Source: an uncultured SAR86 cluster bacterium
GTDB taxonomy: Bacteria > Pseudomonadota > Gammaproteobacteria > Magnimaribacterales > D2472
Length of the DNA stretch: 34,402 nt
Reading direction: 5' to 3'
Assembly: GCA_902528875.1 (NCBI GenBank)
Contig: CABZTX010000008.1
Location: 1 to 34,402, forward strand
Notes under the pieces: model-generated
Told to the model about the DNA's origin: nothing
Seen by the model: only the letters and a program-made list of their open reading frames with translations
Databases searched by the model: none
Part shown: positions 19,452 to 29,422 of the stretch, in pieces
Position numbering within the stretch: position 1 is the stretch's first letter
Layout: each line of letters begins with the position of its first letter
Translations under genes and position numbers: made by a program

Positions 19452-21274
19452 CGACTTGTTCTTTCAATCATCTCGTCAACCATCTTTTCGACAATAAATA
19501 ATGGTGGATTTCCATGATCAAGGACTGCTGAATGGAAATCTTTAATATTAAACTTATCTCCAAGTTCATCCATCGCTTTTTTTCTTAGCTCTAAAATCTT
19601 TATCATTCCAACTTTGTAGCTTAATGCTTGTCCAGGCCAAACAATGTATCTCTCAATCTCTACTCTTACTTCTGTATCAGACATTCCAGTTCTAGACTTC
19701 ATATAGTCCATTGCTTTTTCCCTTGTCCATTTTTTGTAGTGAAGGCCGGTATCAACAACTAATCTAACTGCTCTAAATAATTCACTTTGAAGAATTCCTA
19801 GTTCGTCATATGGATTTTCCGCAAGACCAATTTCTAATGCTAATCTTTCAGCATACAAAGCCCAACCCTCTGAAAAAGCTGAAGTTCTGTATCCAAATCT
19901 TCTATACATTGTTAATGTTTCGTTTTCTAAAGAGTGTGCAATTTGATGATGATGACCCGGAGTAGCTTCATGGTAAGTAAGAGTCCTCATGCTATACGTT
20001 GGAGTTTGTTTTATATCATATAGGTTTGCATAGAAAACTCCTGGCCTACTTCCGTCAAGCGCAGGCGCTTGGTAGTAACCTCCTGCAGCAGTTTGTTCAG
20101 AATATTCTGGCACTGCTTTAACTACAACATCTGACTTTGGCATCGTATGGAAATATTCAGTAGAAACTTTAATTGCTTCATCCACCATCTCTGTATAATC
20201 CCTCACTACAATTTCCTTTCTGTCTGGAGTATCGGCATACAGAAAATCAGGATTTTCATTTAATTCATTCATCAATTGCCCAACATTTTTAGCAGAGTCA
20301 TATCCTTGATTTATTAAAATTTCTTTCATTCTGCTTGAGATTCGATTGACCTCAGATAATCCCATTTGATGAATTCTTTCTGGAGAATAGTCAGTAGTCG
20401 TATATGAACGAATTCTTAACTTATAGTATTCATGACCATTAGGTTGTGACCAAATTCCATGATTTTTATTTGCGTTCTTTTGAGTTTTCATCATAAACCC
20501 AAGTAGCTTCTTAAATCCTGGTGTAACGCTTTCTTCTATGGCTTGAATTATTTTGTTTCTAAAAAATTCTTTATCTGCAATATCAAGATCTAAATCTTCT
20601 ACTTTTTTCATAAATTGAGAATAGAGTGGATGCTCTTCGTTGGAGTAGTTAATGAACTCATTTAATTGTTTGATGACACGCTCGTATACAAATTCTGGTG
20701 GAAATATTTTTTCATTTGCCTGTTTTTCTAGATCAGCCAAAACACCTTCATAGACTTCATCTATGAGTTTAACTCTGCTTATAAAATCACTTGCTTCTGA
20801 ATAACTCCTTACAGGATGAAAATCATTTAAGAATTGAATTGTATTCAAATGAACGCCACCAATTTGATTGAGTGGATAATCATGATAAGGGAATTCTTTA
20901 AGTTCTCTATAATTATTTTCATAGTCAAAAATGGCTATTTCTTTTGTATTTACCTGCGATGCAGTTAAGTTTGAATCTTTATACTTGTAAAGTGTTTTAA
21001 TAACTTTTTCAGTTTCTTTAATATTCTTTTCTAAGTCATCCTCTTTTGGAATTGATAATTTAGAATTATGTCTAGTAAGCCAATTAAAATTATCAAATAC
21101 TCCCATATAAGTCATTGCTTCAGGAGAATCAATTAAGCCAAGCACGAGCTCTTTTCCTAAAAAATGATCTATAGAGTAGGGCTTCATTAAAAATAAGTTT
21201 GCTAAATAAAGAGACATAACCCCTATAACTAGAATAAATAACCTCAAAGAGTACTTAAGAATTGTTTTAATCAT
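19448..21274 (-). CDS. DUF885 family protein (predicted zinc metallopeptidase)
   Basis: YHEATPGHHHQIA motif, TSAFSEGWALYAERLALE; ATG at 21274 gives an N-terminal membrane anchor MIKTILKYSLRLFILVIGVMSLYLANLF. Confidence 0.88.
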   Translation of the reverse strand: MIKTILKYSLRLFILVIGVMSLYLANLFLMKPYSIDHFLGKELVLGLIDSPEAMTYMGVFDNFNWLTRHNSKLSIPKEDDLEKNIKETEKVIKTLYKYKDSNLTASQVNTKEIAIFDYENNYRELKEFPYHDYPLNQIGGVHLNTIQFLNDFHPVRSYSEASDFISRVKLIDEVYEGVLADLEKQANEKIFPPEFVYERVIKQLNEFINYSNEEHPLYSQFMKKVEDLDLDIADKEFFRNKIIQAIEESVTPGFKKLLGFMMKTQKNANKNHGIWSQPNGHEYYKLRIRSYTTTDYSPERIHQMGLSEVNRISSRMKEILINQGYDSAKNVGQLMNELNENPDFLYADTPDRKEIVVRDYTEMVDEAIKVSTEYFHTMPKSDVVVKAVPEYSEQTAAGGYYQAPALDGSRPGVFYANLYDIKQTPTYSMRTLTYHEATPGHHHQIAHSLENETLTMYRRFGYRTSAFSEGWALYAERLALEIGLAENPYDELGILQSELFRAVRLVVDTGLHYKKWTREKAMDYMKSRTGMSDTEVRVEIERYIVWPGQALSYKVGMIKILELRKKAMDELGDKFNIKDFHSAVLDHGNPPLFIVEKMVDEMIERTSR

Positions 21275-21305
21275 GATAAAATTCCGTAAAAAATATTTAT
21301 ATATT

Positions 21306-21998
21306 ATGTCAGAAAAAATAGCTTCAATTAAGAAAGATGGAAACATATCAATCATCACCTTAAACGATGGCAAGGCTAATGTTTTTTCTCCAGAGATGTC
21401 TAAACAAGTTAATAACTGCTTAGATGAAGTCCCTACAGAAGAAGGAGCACTTGTTATTACTGGAAAACAGGGGATGTTTTCAGCTGGATTTGATCTGAAA
21501 GTGATTCAATCGGGTGATATGGAAAAAATTAAGGAAATGACTGTTGCAGGATTTTCTCTTTTATCAAGGATCTTTGCTTTTCCAAGACCGGTAGTTGCTG
21601 CATGCTCGGGCCATGGCATTGCACTTGGAACTTTTTTACTTTGTTGTTGTGACTATCGTATCGGAGTAAAGGGTGATTACTTGATAGGTGCTAACGAAAT
21701 GAAAACTAATATGGTTATTCCCACTCCAATTTTAGAATTAATAAAATTTAGAGTTTCAGATCAACACAAATATAGATCAATACTTGCTGCTCAAATGTAT
21801 TCACATGTCGATGCAATTGAAGCTCATCTATTAGATGAGGTAGTTGATGAAAATTTAATTATGCAAAGAGCAATAGAGAAGGCTCAAGAGGTTCAAGAAG
21901 CAGGTCATCCGGCTTATAAACTCACAAAAGAAATATTTGTTGATGAGGCATCAAGAAAGATTAACGAATCTATAGAAAACATTAAGAAGGAACATTAA
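21306..21998 (+). CDS. Enoyl-CoA hydratase/isomerase (crotonase) family protein
   Basis: FSAGFDLKVIQSG, RPVVAACSGHGIALGTFLLCCCDYRIG; start MSEKIASIKKDGNISIITLNDGKAN at 21306. Confidence 0.9.
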   Translation: MSEKIASIKKDGNISIITLNDGKANVFSPEMSKQVNNCLDEVPTEEGALVITGKQGMFSAGFDLKVIQSGDMEKIKEMTVAGFSLLSRIFAFPRPVVAACSGHGIALGTFLLCCCDYRIGVKGDYLIGANEMKTNMVIPTPILELIKFRVSDQHKYRSILAAQMYSHVDAIEAHLLDEVVDENLIMQRAIEKAQEVQEAGHPAYKLTKEIFVDEASRKINESIENIKKEH

Positions 21999-22008
21999 AT
22001 TTCTTTAA

Positions 22009-22512
22009 ATGATCCTCAACTCAGATATTAATATAGAAGAATTTAATTTTAGCTCAGACAAAGCAATCTTAAATCAAATATATAATCTCAATCAATCTAA
22101 TACCCCAGAAGTAGGATCTCTTGATTCATATGACGACTTAATAGGGCTTCTAGAAAAAAGTTTTGTAAATTACTTTTTGTTTAATGAAGATGAAGTCATA
22201 GGTTTTGTAGTTTGTTTTAGAGAGAATGCGACATACAAATCAAAGAATTACAAATTTTTTTCAAGCATAAAAGATCAATTTCTTTACATCGATAGAGTTG
22301 TAATTAAATCAATTTTTAGAGAAAGGGGCATTGGAACCAATCTCTATAAATTTGTTGAAATAATTGCAAAAAAAAATGACATTTCTCTTTGTTGTGAGGT
22401 TAATACAAAGCCTGAAAATATTCCCTCAATACAATTTCATAAAAAATTTGGTTTTGAAGAAATTGGTAAATATGATTTTGATGATCATTCAGTCGCATAT
22501 TTTATAAAATAA
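22009..22512 (+). CDS. GNAT family N-acetyltransferase
   Basis: DEVIGFVVCF...YIDRVVIKSIFRERGIGTNLYKFVE...VNTKPENIPSIQFHKKFGFEEIG. Confidence 0.85.
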   Translation: MILNSDINIEEFNFSSDKAILNQIYNLNQSNTPEVGSLDSYDDLIGLLEKSFVNYFLFNEDEVIGFVVCFRENATYKSKNYKFFSSIKDQFLYIDRVVIKSIFRERGIGTNLYKFVEIIAKKNDISLCCEVNTKPENIPSIQFHKKFGFEEIGKYDFDDHSVAYFIK

Positions 22513-22565
22513 TTTATATATAATTTTTTTAAGTTTTTTATAAAAAAAATATGCACTTACAAAGT

Positions 22566-22571
22566 TATAAT
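22566..22571 (+). promoter_or_regulatory. Candidate -10 (TATAAT) 6 nt upstream of ATG 22578
   Basis: Exact consensus; spacing would place +1 at or next to the start codon. Confidence 0.4.
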
Positions 22572-22577
22572 TTTTAG

Positions 22578-23432
22578 ATGCTATTGGAAACGACTCTTAT
22601 TTTTAAAACTATGCTTATTTTGTCGTCACAAATAGGTTTGGTTCTGCTGGGATGTTTTTATTTTATAAAAAATGCGCATTACGCGTATGAAAATAATACA
22701 ACCCTTTTTGGTCTTAAATTCAGAGGCTCTGTGAATATGAAAAATCAGCTAGATCTTGTTCCCTACGTTGATACATTTCCAAGAAAAATGGTTATGGATG
22801 ACGAAAATGGTAGCCCATCAAAAATGAAATTAGCTGAAAACTCAGATGAAATCATAAAATACCTTAAAGAAGGTTATTATCAAGAAAGATCAACACCTGT
22901 TTTTAATGGACTCGTTACATTGTGGATGATTACCCTTGGATTAACATTATTTTTTGCTGCTACAGGAATAGCTACATTGATAGGAGTGATTTCATTTACC
23001 ATTCAAAGCCTTCTTATGGGTCCTTTGCTTGGATTTATCATGTTAGAAATGGATGAAAATGATGGTTATAGAGCGCTTAAAATTGTTTTTTTCGTAACAA
23101 TACTAACAGGTATTATTGGCTACGGTGATTTCATTTCTTTCTCTGAAAGTGGTTTTTTAACATTCTTTTTGTTTTTTGGGTTGTTAGGCTTAATTATTTT
23201 TAATATTTCAAGAGCATTTATAACAATGAGCAGAAAGAGTGTAAGAGCATCAGCTATTTTTGGGGCTGTTCTATTTTCAATATTTTTATTGTATGACTTT
23301 AATTTGGTGAGAAAGAGAGAAGGTATGATAGATGGAAATACTTGGGAAAATGCTTTTGAGTTGGCCTTTGCAATTTATCTAGACATCATTAATTTGCTTC
23401 TAGAAATTTTAGAAGCTATGGGAAATAGTTAA
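22578..23432 (+). CDS. Hypothetical multi-TM membrane protein
   Basis: 284 aa ORF with several hydrophobic segments; no family recognised. Confidence 0.65.
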   Translation: MLLETTLIFKTMLILSSQIGLVLLGCFYFIKNAHYAYENNTTLFGLKFRGSVNMKNQLDLVPYVDTFPRKMVMDDENGSPSKMKLAENSDEIIKYLKEGYYQERSTPVFNGLVTLWMITLGLTLFFAATGIATLIGVISFTIQSLLMGPLLGFIMLEMDENDGYRALKIVFFVTILTGIIGYGDFISFSESGFLTFFLFFGLLGLIIFNISRAFITMSRKSVRASAIFGAVLFSIFLLYDFNLVRKREGMIDGNTWENAFELAFAIYLDIINLLLEILEAMGNS

Positions 23433-23449
23433 GTAATTATCAGAATTTT

Positions 23450-24136
23450 TTAAAAATTAAATTGATATCCAAGCTTTAGAGAACTATCAAAAATTTTACT
23501 GGATGACATCTCAATAATTACTGAATTTCTATTATTAATGTTATAGGTGAAAGCAGCACCATACTTTTGATCAGTTTCATCATCCAATTCATATTCAATT
23601 GTTTGTATGCAAATACTTCCAGTGGGACATTCTTTGACTTTAAGTTCAGCATCCTTTGAAAAATCTATAAATAATTTTCCTTCCCAGCCTATTGGATTTC
23701 CAAATCTTATTCCTGCAATTACATTAGCTTTCGCGTCATCTTCAGAAAAAGAATTTATATCATTTTCATATGCAGAACTTTTAATTCCAAGCTCAGCATA
23801 AACATCAAAAATATTTTTTACTATTATTTTTATTCCTCTTGATGATATTGAGCTCAAAACATCTGCAATTCCAGCATGAACACCAATTCTTGCAGCATTA
23901 ATTATTCTCTCATAAGAATAATCATTGTTATCAATCTCTTCTGCTTTTCGCTCTAGAACAACGTATAAAGAGCCTGGAAGAGGAACAGACAGGCTACTAC
24001 CAAGAGCAGTTTTATCTGTTTGAATTATTTGTAATCCTAAATGAGAATACTTAAAAGGAAGCTTTTTATCATCTTCATCGCATGATATAAACATTGAGAA
24101 AACAATTAAAAAGGGCATTAAAAAATAATGTCGCAT
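23450..24136 (-). CDS. Hypothetical exported protein, possible outer-membrane beta-barrel
   Basis: Leader MRHYFLMPFLIVFSMFISC; C-terminus SSLKLGYQFNF ends in Phe with alternating hydrophobics. Start ATG 24136 rather than track TTG 24151. Confidence 0.6.
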   Translation of the reverse strand: MRHYFLMPFLIVFSMFISCDEDDKKLPFKYSHLGLQIIQTDKTALGSSLSVPLPGSLYVVLERKAEEIDNNDYSYERIINAARIGVHAGIADVLSSISSRGIKIIVKNIFDVYAELGIKSSAYENDINSFSEDDAKANVIAGIRFGNPIGWEGKLFIDFSKDAELKVKECPTGSICIQTIEYELDDETDQKYGAAFTYNINNRNSVIIEMSSSKIFDSSLKLGYQFNF

Positions 24137-24210
24137 AATTAATCTTATCAAAATGTAATATAGATAGGGAGAATATGAACTTATTTGTATAAATTAAATT
24201 TGTAATTATT

Positions 24211-24216
24211 TATAAT
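24211..24216 (+). promoter_or_regulatory. Candidate -10 (TATAAT) 6 nt upstream of ATG 24223
   Basis: Exact consensus; spacing would place +1 at or next to the start codon. Confidence 0.42.
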
Positions 24217-24222
24217 CTTTTT

Positions 24223-25542
24223 ATGAAAAAAATTCTACTCTTTTCATTCTTATTTTTATTCCCAGCTATCTATGCTGATCTTAAATTAAACTTAGATAAT
24301 GAATTAGATCTTTTAATGCCAAAAGTTATTGAATGGAGACATGATATACATGAACATCCTGAATTAAGTAACAGAGAATTCAGAACAGCAAAGAAGATTG
24401 AAGATCATTTGAGATCTCTTGGCATTGATATAGAAACAAAGATAGCATATACAGGCATTGTTGGCATGATAGAAGGTGGATTACCTGGACCAATAATGGC
24501 ATTAAGAGCAGATATGGATGCACTTCCAGTAGAAGAAAAAACAGGATTGCCATTTGCCTCAAAGGTCAGAACAACTTATTTAGGAAATGATGTAGGAGTG
24601 ATGCATGCATGTGGTCATGATGCACATGTAGCAATTTTAATGGGAGTCGCAGAGTATCTAGCTAAAAATAAATCAGATATTAAAGGAAAAGTTATGCTAA
24701 TTTTTCAACCTGCTGAGGAAGGTCCTCCAGAAGGTGAAGGAGGTGGAGCAAAAATGATGCTAGAGGAAGGAATTTTTGAGAAATATAATCCAGAGGTAAT
24801 TTTTGGTCTCCATGTTACAAATATTCCAAATGGAGTCCTATCAGTAAAATCAGGACCTGCAATGGCAGCGGCATCAGCTTACAGGATTAAAATAAAGGGT
24901 GTGCAAGCACATGGGTCAACACCTTGGTCGGGTATTGATCCAATAATGGCAACTGCAGAACTTATTGAAGCGCTTAATACTATTGTCAGTAGAAGAATTA
25001 ACATTATTAATAACCCTGCTGTAATTTCGGTCGGTATTGTCGAGGCTGGAACAAGAAATAATATCATTCCTGAAGATTCTCTTATTATGGGAACCATAAG
25101 GACATTTGATCCAGTCCTTAGAAAACAAATTTATGCTGAGATTGAACAAATTGCTGAAGGTGTTGCTTTAGGTACTGGAACGGATATAACAGTTGAATTT
25201 GATGTTGGAGGCTTTTATCCAGTTACTTACAATGAACCTTCATTAGTTGAAGCAATGATTCCGTCATTAGAAGAGGCATCTCCTGGCAAACTATATGAAT
25301 CAAATACGCCTGTAACAGGTGCTGAAGATTTTTCATATTTTGTAGAGGAAATTCCAGGCTTATATTTTTGGTTGGGAGTAAATAAACCTGGCGAAGGATT
25401 GGACTCTGCAAATTTTGGAGAAAGAACAAATGTACCAGGTAATCATTCCCCATATTTTTATGTGGACGATTCAGCTCTTGATGAAGGTGTAAGAGCTTTT
25501 GTTAATTTAATCAATGATTATCCAATCAAATATAATAACTAA
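24223..25542 (+). CDS. M20 family amidohydrolase (hippurate hydrolase-like), secreted
   Basis: Signal peptide; RHDIHEHPELSNREFRTA, ALRADMDALPVEEKTGLPF, HACGHDAHVAILMGVAE, FQPAEEGP. Confidence 0.92.
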   Translation: MKKILLFSFLFLFPAIYADLKLNLDNELDLLMPKVIEWRHDIHEHPELSNREFRTAKKIEDHLRSLGIDIETKIAYTGIVGMIEGGLPGPIMALRADMDALPVEEKTGLPFASKVRTTYLGNDVGVMHACGHDAHVAILMGVAEYLAKNKSDIKGKVMLIFQPAEEGPPEGEGGGAKMMLEEGIFEKYNPEVIFGLHVTNIPNGVLSVKSGPAMAAASAYRIKIKGVQAHGSTPWSGIDPIMATAELIEALNTIVSRRINIINNPAVISVGIVEAGTRNNIIPEDSLIMGTIRTFDPVLRKQIYAEIEQIAEGVALGTGTDITVEFDVGGFYPVTYNEPSLVEAMIPSLEEASPGKLYESNTPVTGAEDFSYFVEEIPGLYFWLGVNKPGEGLDSANFGERTNVPGNHSPYFYVDDSALDEGVRAFVNLINDYPIKYNN

Positions 25543-25557
25543 AATAAGGAGATAAGA

Positions 25558-26541
25558 ATGCCTATAGACAAAAAAATACAAGATAACATTTCGGTGCCCA
25601 TTATAGGAGCTCCTCTTTTTCTAGTTTCTGGACCTGATTTGGTAATTGCACAATGTAAAGCAGGAATTATAGGATCTTTCCCAGCATTAAATGCTAGACC
25701 GCAACACGTCCTTGATGAGTGGATAATAAGAATCAAAACAGAACTTGCCGAATATAAAGAAGCAAATCCTGATAAGAAGGTTGCGCCTTTTGCGGTCAAT
25801 CAAATTTGCCATGGTTCTAATGATAGATTAATGGATGACATGATGACATGTGTAAAACATGAAGTCCCAATCATTATTACATCTTTGCGACCTCCAGCAG
25901 AAGTTGTTGAAGCTGCTCATAGCTATGGTGGTAAAGTTTTTCATGATGTTATCAGTGTTAGACATGCTCAAAAGGCAGCTGAGCAAGGTGTAGATGGTTT
26001 AATATTGGTTTGTGCTGGTGCTGGCGGACATGCAGGTGCATTGTCACCATTTGCTTTGTTGAGAGAAGTTAAAAAATGGTTTGACGGCACTGTTATTTTG
26101 TCTGGATCAATTGGTGATGGATACTCTGTTGCATCCGCAATTGCTCTTGGTGCAGATTTTGCTTATCTTGGAACTAGGTTTATTGCTACGAAAGAAGCAA
26201 ATGCAGATCAAGAATATAAAAAAATGTTAGAAGAAAGCGCAGCTTCAGATATTGTTTACTCTTCTCTATTTACGGGCGTTCATGGAAATTATTTAAAGCC
26301 ATCTATTAAGAATGCTGGCCTTGATCCTGATAACCTTCCTGAGGCAGACAAATCTTCGATGAATTTTGGATCTGGAGGCAATACAGACTCAAAAGCTTGG
26401 AAAGATATTTGGGGTTCTGGACAAGGTATAGGAGTTATAGAAGATTCTCCATCTGTTGATGAGTTAGTTGGTAGATTAAAAGCAGAATATGAATCTGCGT
26501 TTAACGATTTCAAAACAAAATTGGAGGCCAGTAATGGATAG
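25558..26541 (+). CDS. Nitronate monooxygenase / 2-nitropropane dioxygenase family protein
   Basis: PIIGAPLFLVSGPDLVIAQCKAGIIGSFPALNAR, GVDGLILVCAGAGGHAGALSPFAL, GADFAYLGTRFIATKEA; SD AAGGAG upstream. Confidence 0.9.
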   Translation: MPIDKKIQDNISVPIIGAPLFLVSGPDLVIAQCKAGIIGSFPALNARPQHVLDEWIIRIKTELAEYKEANPDKKVAPFAVNQICHGSNDRLMDDMMTCVKHEVPIIITSLRPPAEVVEAAHSYGGKVFHDVISVRHAQKAAEQGVDGLILVCAGAGGHAGALSPFALLREVKKWFDGTVILSGSIGDGYSVASAIALGADFAYLGTRFIATKEANADQEYKKMLEESAASDIVYSSLFTGVHGNYLKPSIKNAGLDPDNLPEADKSSMNFGSGGNTDSKAWKDIWGSGQGIGVIEDSPSVDELVGRLKAEYESAFNDFKTKLEASNG

Positions 26542-26698
26542 TATTATTATCTTGGTTGTTATTATTACCTCTGTTATAGCAATAGCATACCTTATAAATA
26601 TATCGCAAAAAGAGAAAGCTGGAACTAAGGGTATACCAGAAGAACATAAGGAAAAAGATAAAGATTCAAAAAACGATAGAGAAGATTTCATTGTATGA
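26534..26698 (+). CDS. Small single-TM protein (54 aa)
   Basis: In-frame ATG 26534 gives MDSIIILVVIITSVIAIAYLINISQKEKAGTKGIPEEHKEKDKDSKNDREDFIV. Overlaps the upstream stop and the downstream start (ATGA). Confidence 0.6.
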   Translation: MDSIIILVVIITSVIAIAYLINISQKEKAGTKGIPEEHKEKDKDSKNDREDFIV

Positions 26699-27561
26699 AT
26701 AAAAGCTTAGGCTTTATTGGCCTAGGTGTTATGGGCTATCCAATGGCCGGGCATCTTTCAAAAGATGGGCACTCTGTTAATGTTTACAACAGAACTAAAG
26801 AAAAATCACAAAAATGGTTGAAGCATTTCAGCGGAAGGATATGTACCTCTCCAGCAGAACTAGCTGAGGATTCTGAAATAATAATTTTATGTGTTGCCAA
26901 GGATAGTGATATTTTGGAGCTTATTAACAATGACCAAGGAATTAAAGAATCTATCAAAGATAACTCAATAATAATTGATCATTCGACAACCTCTGCAGAA
27001 TTACCAATAGAAATAAACAAACAACTAAAATCAAAAAACGTAACTTTTCTTGATGCGCCTATATCTGGTGGTCAAGCTGGAGCGGAGTCTGGTCAATTGT
27101 CAATTATGGTTGGTGGAGATAAAGAGTCATTTAATCAAATAGAAGATATTATCAAAAGCTATTCAAAATTTACAAAATATATGGGACCAAGTGGCTCAGG
27201 CCAGTTAACAAAGATGGTAAATCAAATTTGTCTTACTGGACTAATCCAGTCCCTTGCAGAAGCAATAAATTTTTCAGAGAAATCGGGTCTTAATACTTCT
27301 GATGTAATTCAGGTCATCTCTAAAGGTGCAGCTCAATCATGGCAAATGGAAAACAGATGGGAAACAATGCTAGATGATTTTTATGATCATGGGTTTGCTG
27401 TTGACTTGATGAGAAAAGATCTAGAAATTGTTATCAATAAAGCAAAGAAAAACAATGTTCAGATAGAGGTTACAGAGCTAATAAATGAGTTTTATAAGGA
27501 TCTTCAGGATCAAGGTGGGGGCAGATGGGATACTTCAAGCCTTCTTAAAAGAATAAAATAA
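26695..27561 (+). CDS. NAD(P)-dependent 3-hydroxyisobutyrate dehydrogenase family oxidoreductase
   Basis: GFIGLGVMGYPMAGHLSKDGHSVNVYNRT, FLDAPISGGQAGAESGQLSIMVGG, GSGQLTKMVNQ. Confidence 0.93.
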   Translation: MNKSLGFIGLGVMGYPMAGHLSKDGHSVNVYNRTKEKSQKWLKHFSGRICTSPAELAEDSEIIILCVAKDSDILELINNDQGIKESIKDNSIIIDHSTTSAELPIEINKQLKSKNVTFLDAPISGGQAGAESGQLSIMVGGDKESFNQIEDIIKSYSKFTKYMGPSGSGQLTKMVNQICLTGLIQSLAEAINFSEKSGLNTSDVIQVISKGAAQSWQMENRWETMLDDFYDHGFAVDLMRKDLEIVINKAKKNNVQIEVTELINEFYKDLQDQGGGRWDTSSLLKRIK

Positions 27562-27562
27562 T

Positions 27563-27931
27563 TTAAAATATAATCAAAGACAACAGTACTAAGAAACTAA
27601 AAGAGAACATCATCAATGATGAGATTCTTTCTAGATAAACTTCATCCATTGTTATCAAAGACTCTTCGATCATTTCATAAAATGTTTTTGGGTTTGCTAT
27701 GATCCAAAATACTCCAAATATATGCATAAACATGATTAAAGCAACAATTATGTTGAGAGGCTGATTAAGAAAAACAACTATTGAACATAAAATGACAAAA
27801 GTAATTTCTATTGATAACAAAACGTTGATATTTTTTTTATCATAAAGATATTTTATGAAGGATCCCTTTTTAAATGCAAAACCTAAAAAGTAGCCGTAGA
27901 CAAAATATAAAAATGATAGGAGTATTAACAT
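27563..27931 (-). CDS. Hypothetical multi-TM membrane protein
   Basis: 122 aa ORF, about four hydrophobic segments. Confidence 0.6.
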   Translation of the reverse strand: MLILLSFLYFVYGYFLGFAFKKGSFIKYLYDKKNINVLLSIEITFVILCSIVVFLNQPLNIIVALIMFMHIFGVFWIIANPKTFYEMIEESLITMDEVYLERISSLMMFSFSFLVLLSLIIF

Positions 27932-27944
27932 ATTTATTCTGAAA

Positions 27945-28361
27945 TTATAGATCGCCTTCTTTTCTTACCTCACTTCTAGTTACTTCAAATTTTTCTCCAT
28001 ATCTTGCAGCTAGTTTTTCCTGATTCTCACTTATTACTTCATATGGATCGAGATCAAGAGCAGCACATGCTGTAACCCAATACCACATAATATCCCCAAG
28101 CTCTCTTTTCATATGAAAAATATTATCTTCAGACGGTGGCTTACCTTGTAAAAATATTTTTTTTACGATTTCTACAAATTCACCAGTTTCACTACCTAGC
28201 CCAAGCGCGGCTGTTAGGAGTCTTGGTGTTTTAATAGGTGAGTCATTTTGAATATTTTCAAAACTTGATTTTAGATCATCAAGCTCGATGCTTGGTTTGC
28301 TTGTGACTTTAGTTACAAAATCAGTGTATGTTGAAAAGAATTTCTTTATTTCTTCACTCAT
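27945..28361 (-). CDS. MazG-like nucleoside triphosphate pyrophosphohydrolase
   Basis: LLTAALGLGSETGEFVEIVKK and MKRELGDIMWYWVTACAALDL: MazG-type EExxE/ExxD metal motifs; SD AGGAG upstream. Confidence 0.85.
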   Translation of the reverse strand: MSEEIKKFFSTYTDFVTKVTSKPSIELDDLKSSFENIQNDSPIKTPRLLTAALGLGSETGEFVEIVKKIFLQGKPPSEDNIFHMKRELGDIMWYWVTACAALDLDPYEVISENQEKLAARYGEKFEVTRSEVRKEGDL

Positions 28362-28406
28362 AATTTCTCCTTTTATTTAATTTTAACACTTAGATAAAAA
28401 TAATTT

Positions 28407-29393
28407 TTAGTAAGGCGATTTTTGCCAAGACAATGATGATACAAATGTTGCAGTAAAAGCTTTTTCATTATTTGTTACAACCTTATTTACAAGATCGACA
28501 CCAGATATGTATTCATAATCCTTCATTGTTCTCTCTTTACCAAGACCATAAACTCCTTTAACGTTTCCATGAATAATATCATCTAATTTATTTATGCTTG
28601 ATTCTTCTCTTTCATGCCATTTTATATCTCTGTTTTGATCTTCATCTTCATTCCAATGGAGCTTTCTCTGAATATTGGATAAATCTGTATAAAGATGAAA
28701 TATAGGCATGTCAGGAATATGGAAAATACCAAACCCTCGGGAAAATGCTCTCAACATTAAAGAGATTTCCTCACCATAGAAATATAATTCGGGGTCGTAA
28801 GGTATCTCTTTAACAAATTCTTTTGTTGAAAATAAACAACCTGCAGCAAGTAAGTATCCATGAGATATTTTAGAGTCTGCAACTGAACCAATCTGTCTAC
28901 AAAAACTTTTTTTGATGAACATTGAATCTTCCCGATAAGAAATTATATGAGTACTTTTATCAGAGCTATTAAGCTCAAAAATACCTTTTTCAAAATCAAT
29001 AACTTCAAATGATCTAGGGTAACAAGTAATAATTGGAAGCTGATGCATATAAGTATTAATGCTTTGTATAAGATTTAGGTTTTTAATTAAATAAGAATCC
29101 CAACCTTTCTCAAATTGCATATGAGAATCAATTTGTAGATAGTAGTCTTCTTCATCAAACATTTTTTGAATTCTTGTTCTTGCCCAACAAGGTCCATTTG
29201 ATGAAACAGGATCAACAAGATCATACTTTATTTGATCTTTAAATGAAAAATTATCTAAATCAATCGATTCTGAGGACTGATCACAGATACCAAAAATTAA
29301 ATTTTGTGGTAAATCAGCATTTTTATATGCACTAAAAATAGTATTAGTTAGCATTGGATCTTGGTATGAGGCAATTGAAATAAAAATTTTCAT
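28407..29393 (-). CDS. GlcNAc-transferase family protein (PF11397 / GT60-like; homologue of hydroxyproline polypeptide GlcNAc-transferases)
   Basis: KIFISIASYQDPMLTNTI, SNGPCWARTRIQKMF, DYYLQIDSHMQFEKGWD (DxH at residues 89-91), GYLLAAGCLFSTKEFVKEIPYDPELYFYGEEISLMLRAFSRGF, IFHLYT, YGLGKERTMKDYEYISGVD. No signal peptide. Confidence 0.88.
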   Translation of the reverse strand: MKIFISIASYQDPMLTNTIFSAYKNADLPQNLIFGICDQSSESIDLDNFSFKDQIKYDLVDPVSSNGPCWARTRIQKMFDEEDYYLQIDSHMQFEKGWDSYLIKNLNLIQSINTYMHQLPIITCYPRSFEVIDFEKGIFELNSSDKSTHIISYREDSMFIKKSFCRQIGSVADSKISHGYLLAAGCLFSTKEFVKEIPYDPELYFYGEEISLMLRAFSRGFGIFHIPDMPIFHLYTDLSNIQRKLHWNEDEDQNRDIKWHEREESSINKLDDIIHGNVKGVYGLGKERTMKDYEYISGVDLVNKVVTNNEKAFTATFVSSLSWQKSPY

Positions 29394-29422
29394 CGTAATT
29401 TAAATTTAATATATAAAAATAG

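Noticed and set aside
22513-22560. T-run/A-run hairpin between the GNAT gene and the next gene, possible intrinsic terminator
   Set aside because: Stem is almost pure A/T with no GC core; expected by chance in this composition.
24380-25453. Several minus-strand ORFs opposite the M20 amidohydrolase
   Set aside because: Shadow ORFs; the plus-strand protein carries all the conserved motifs.
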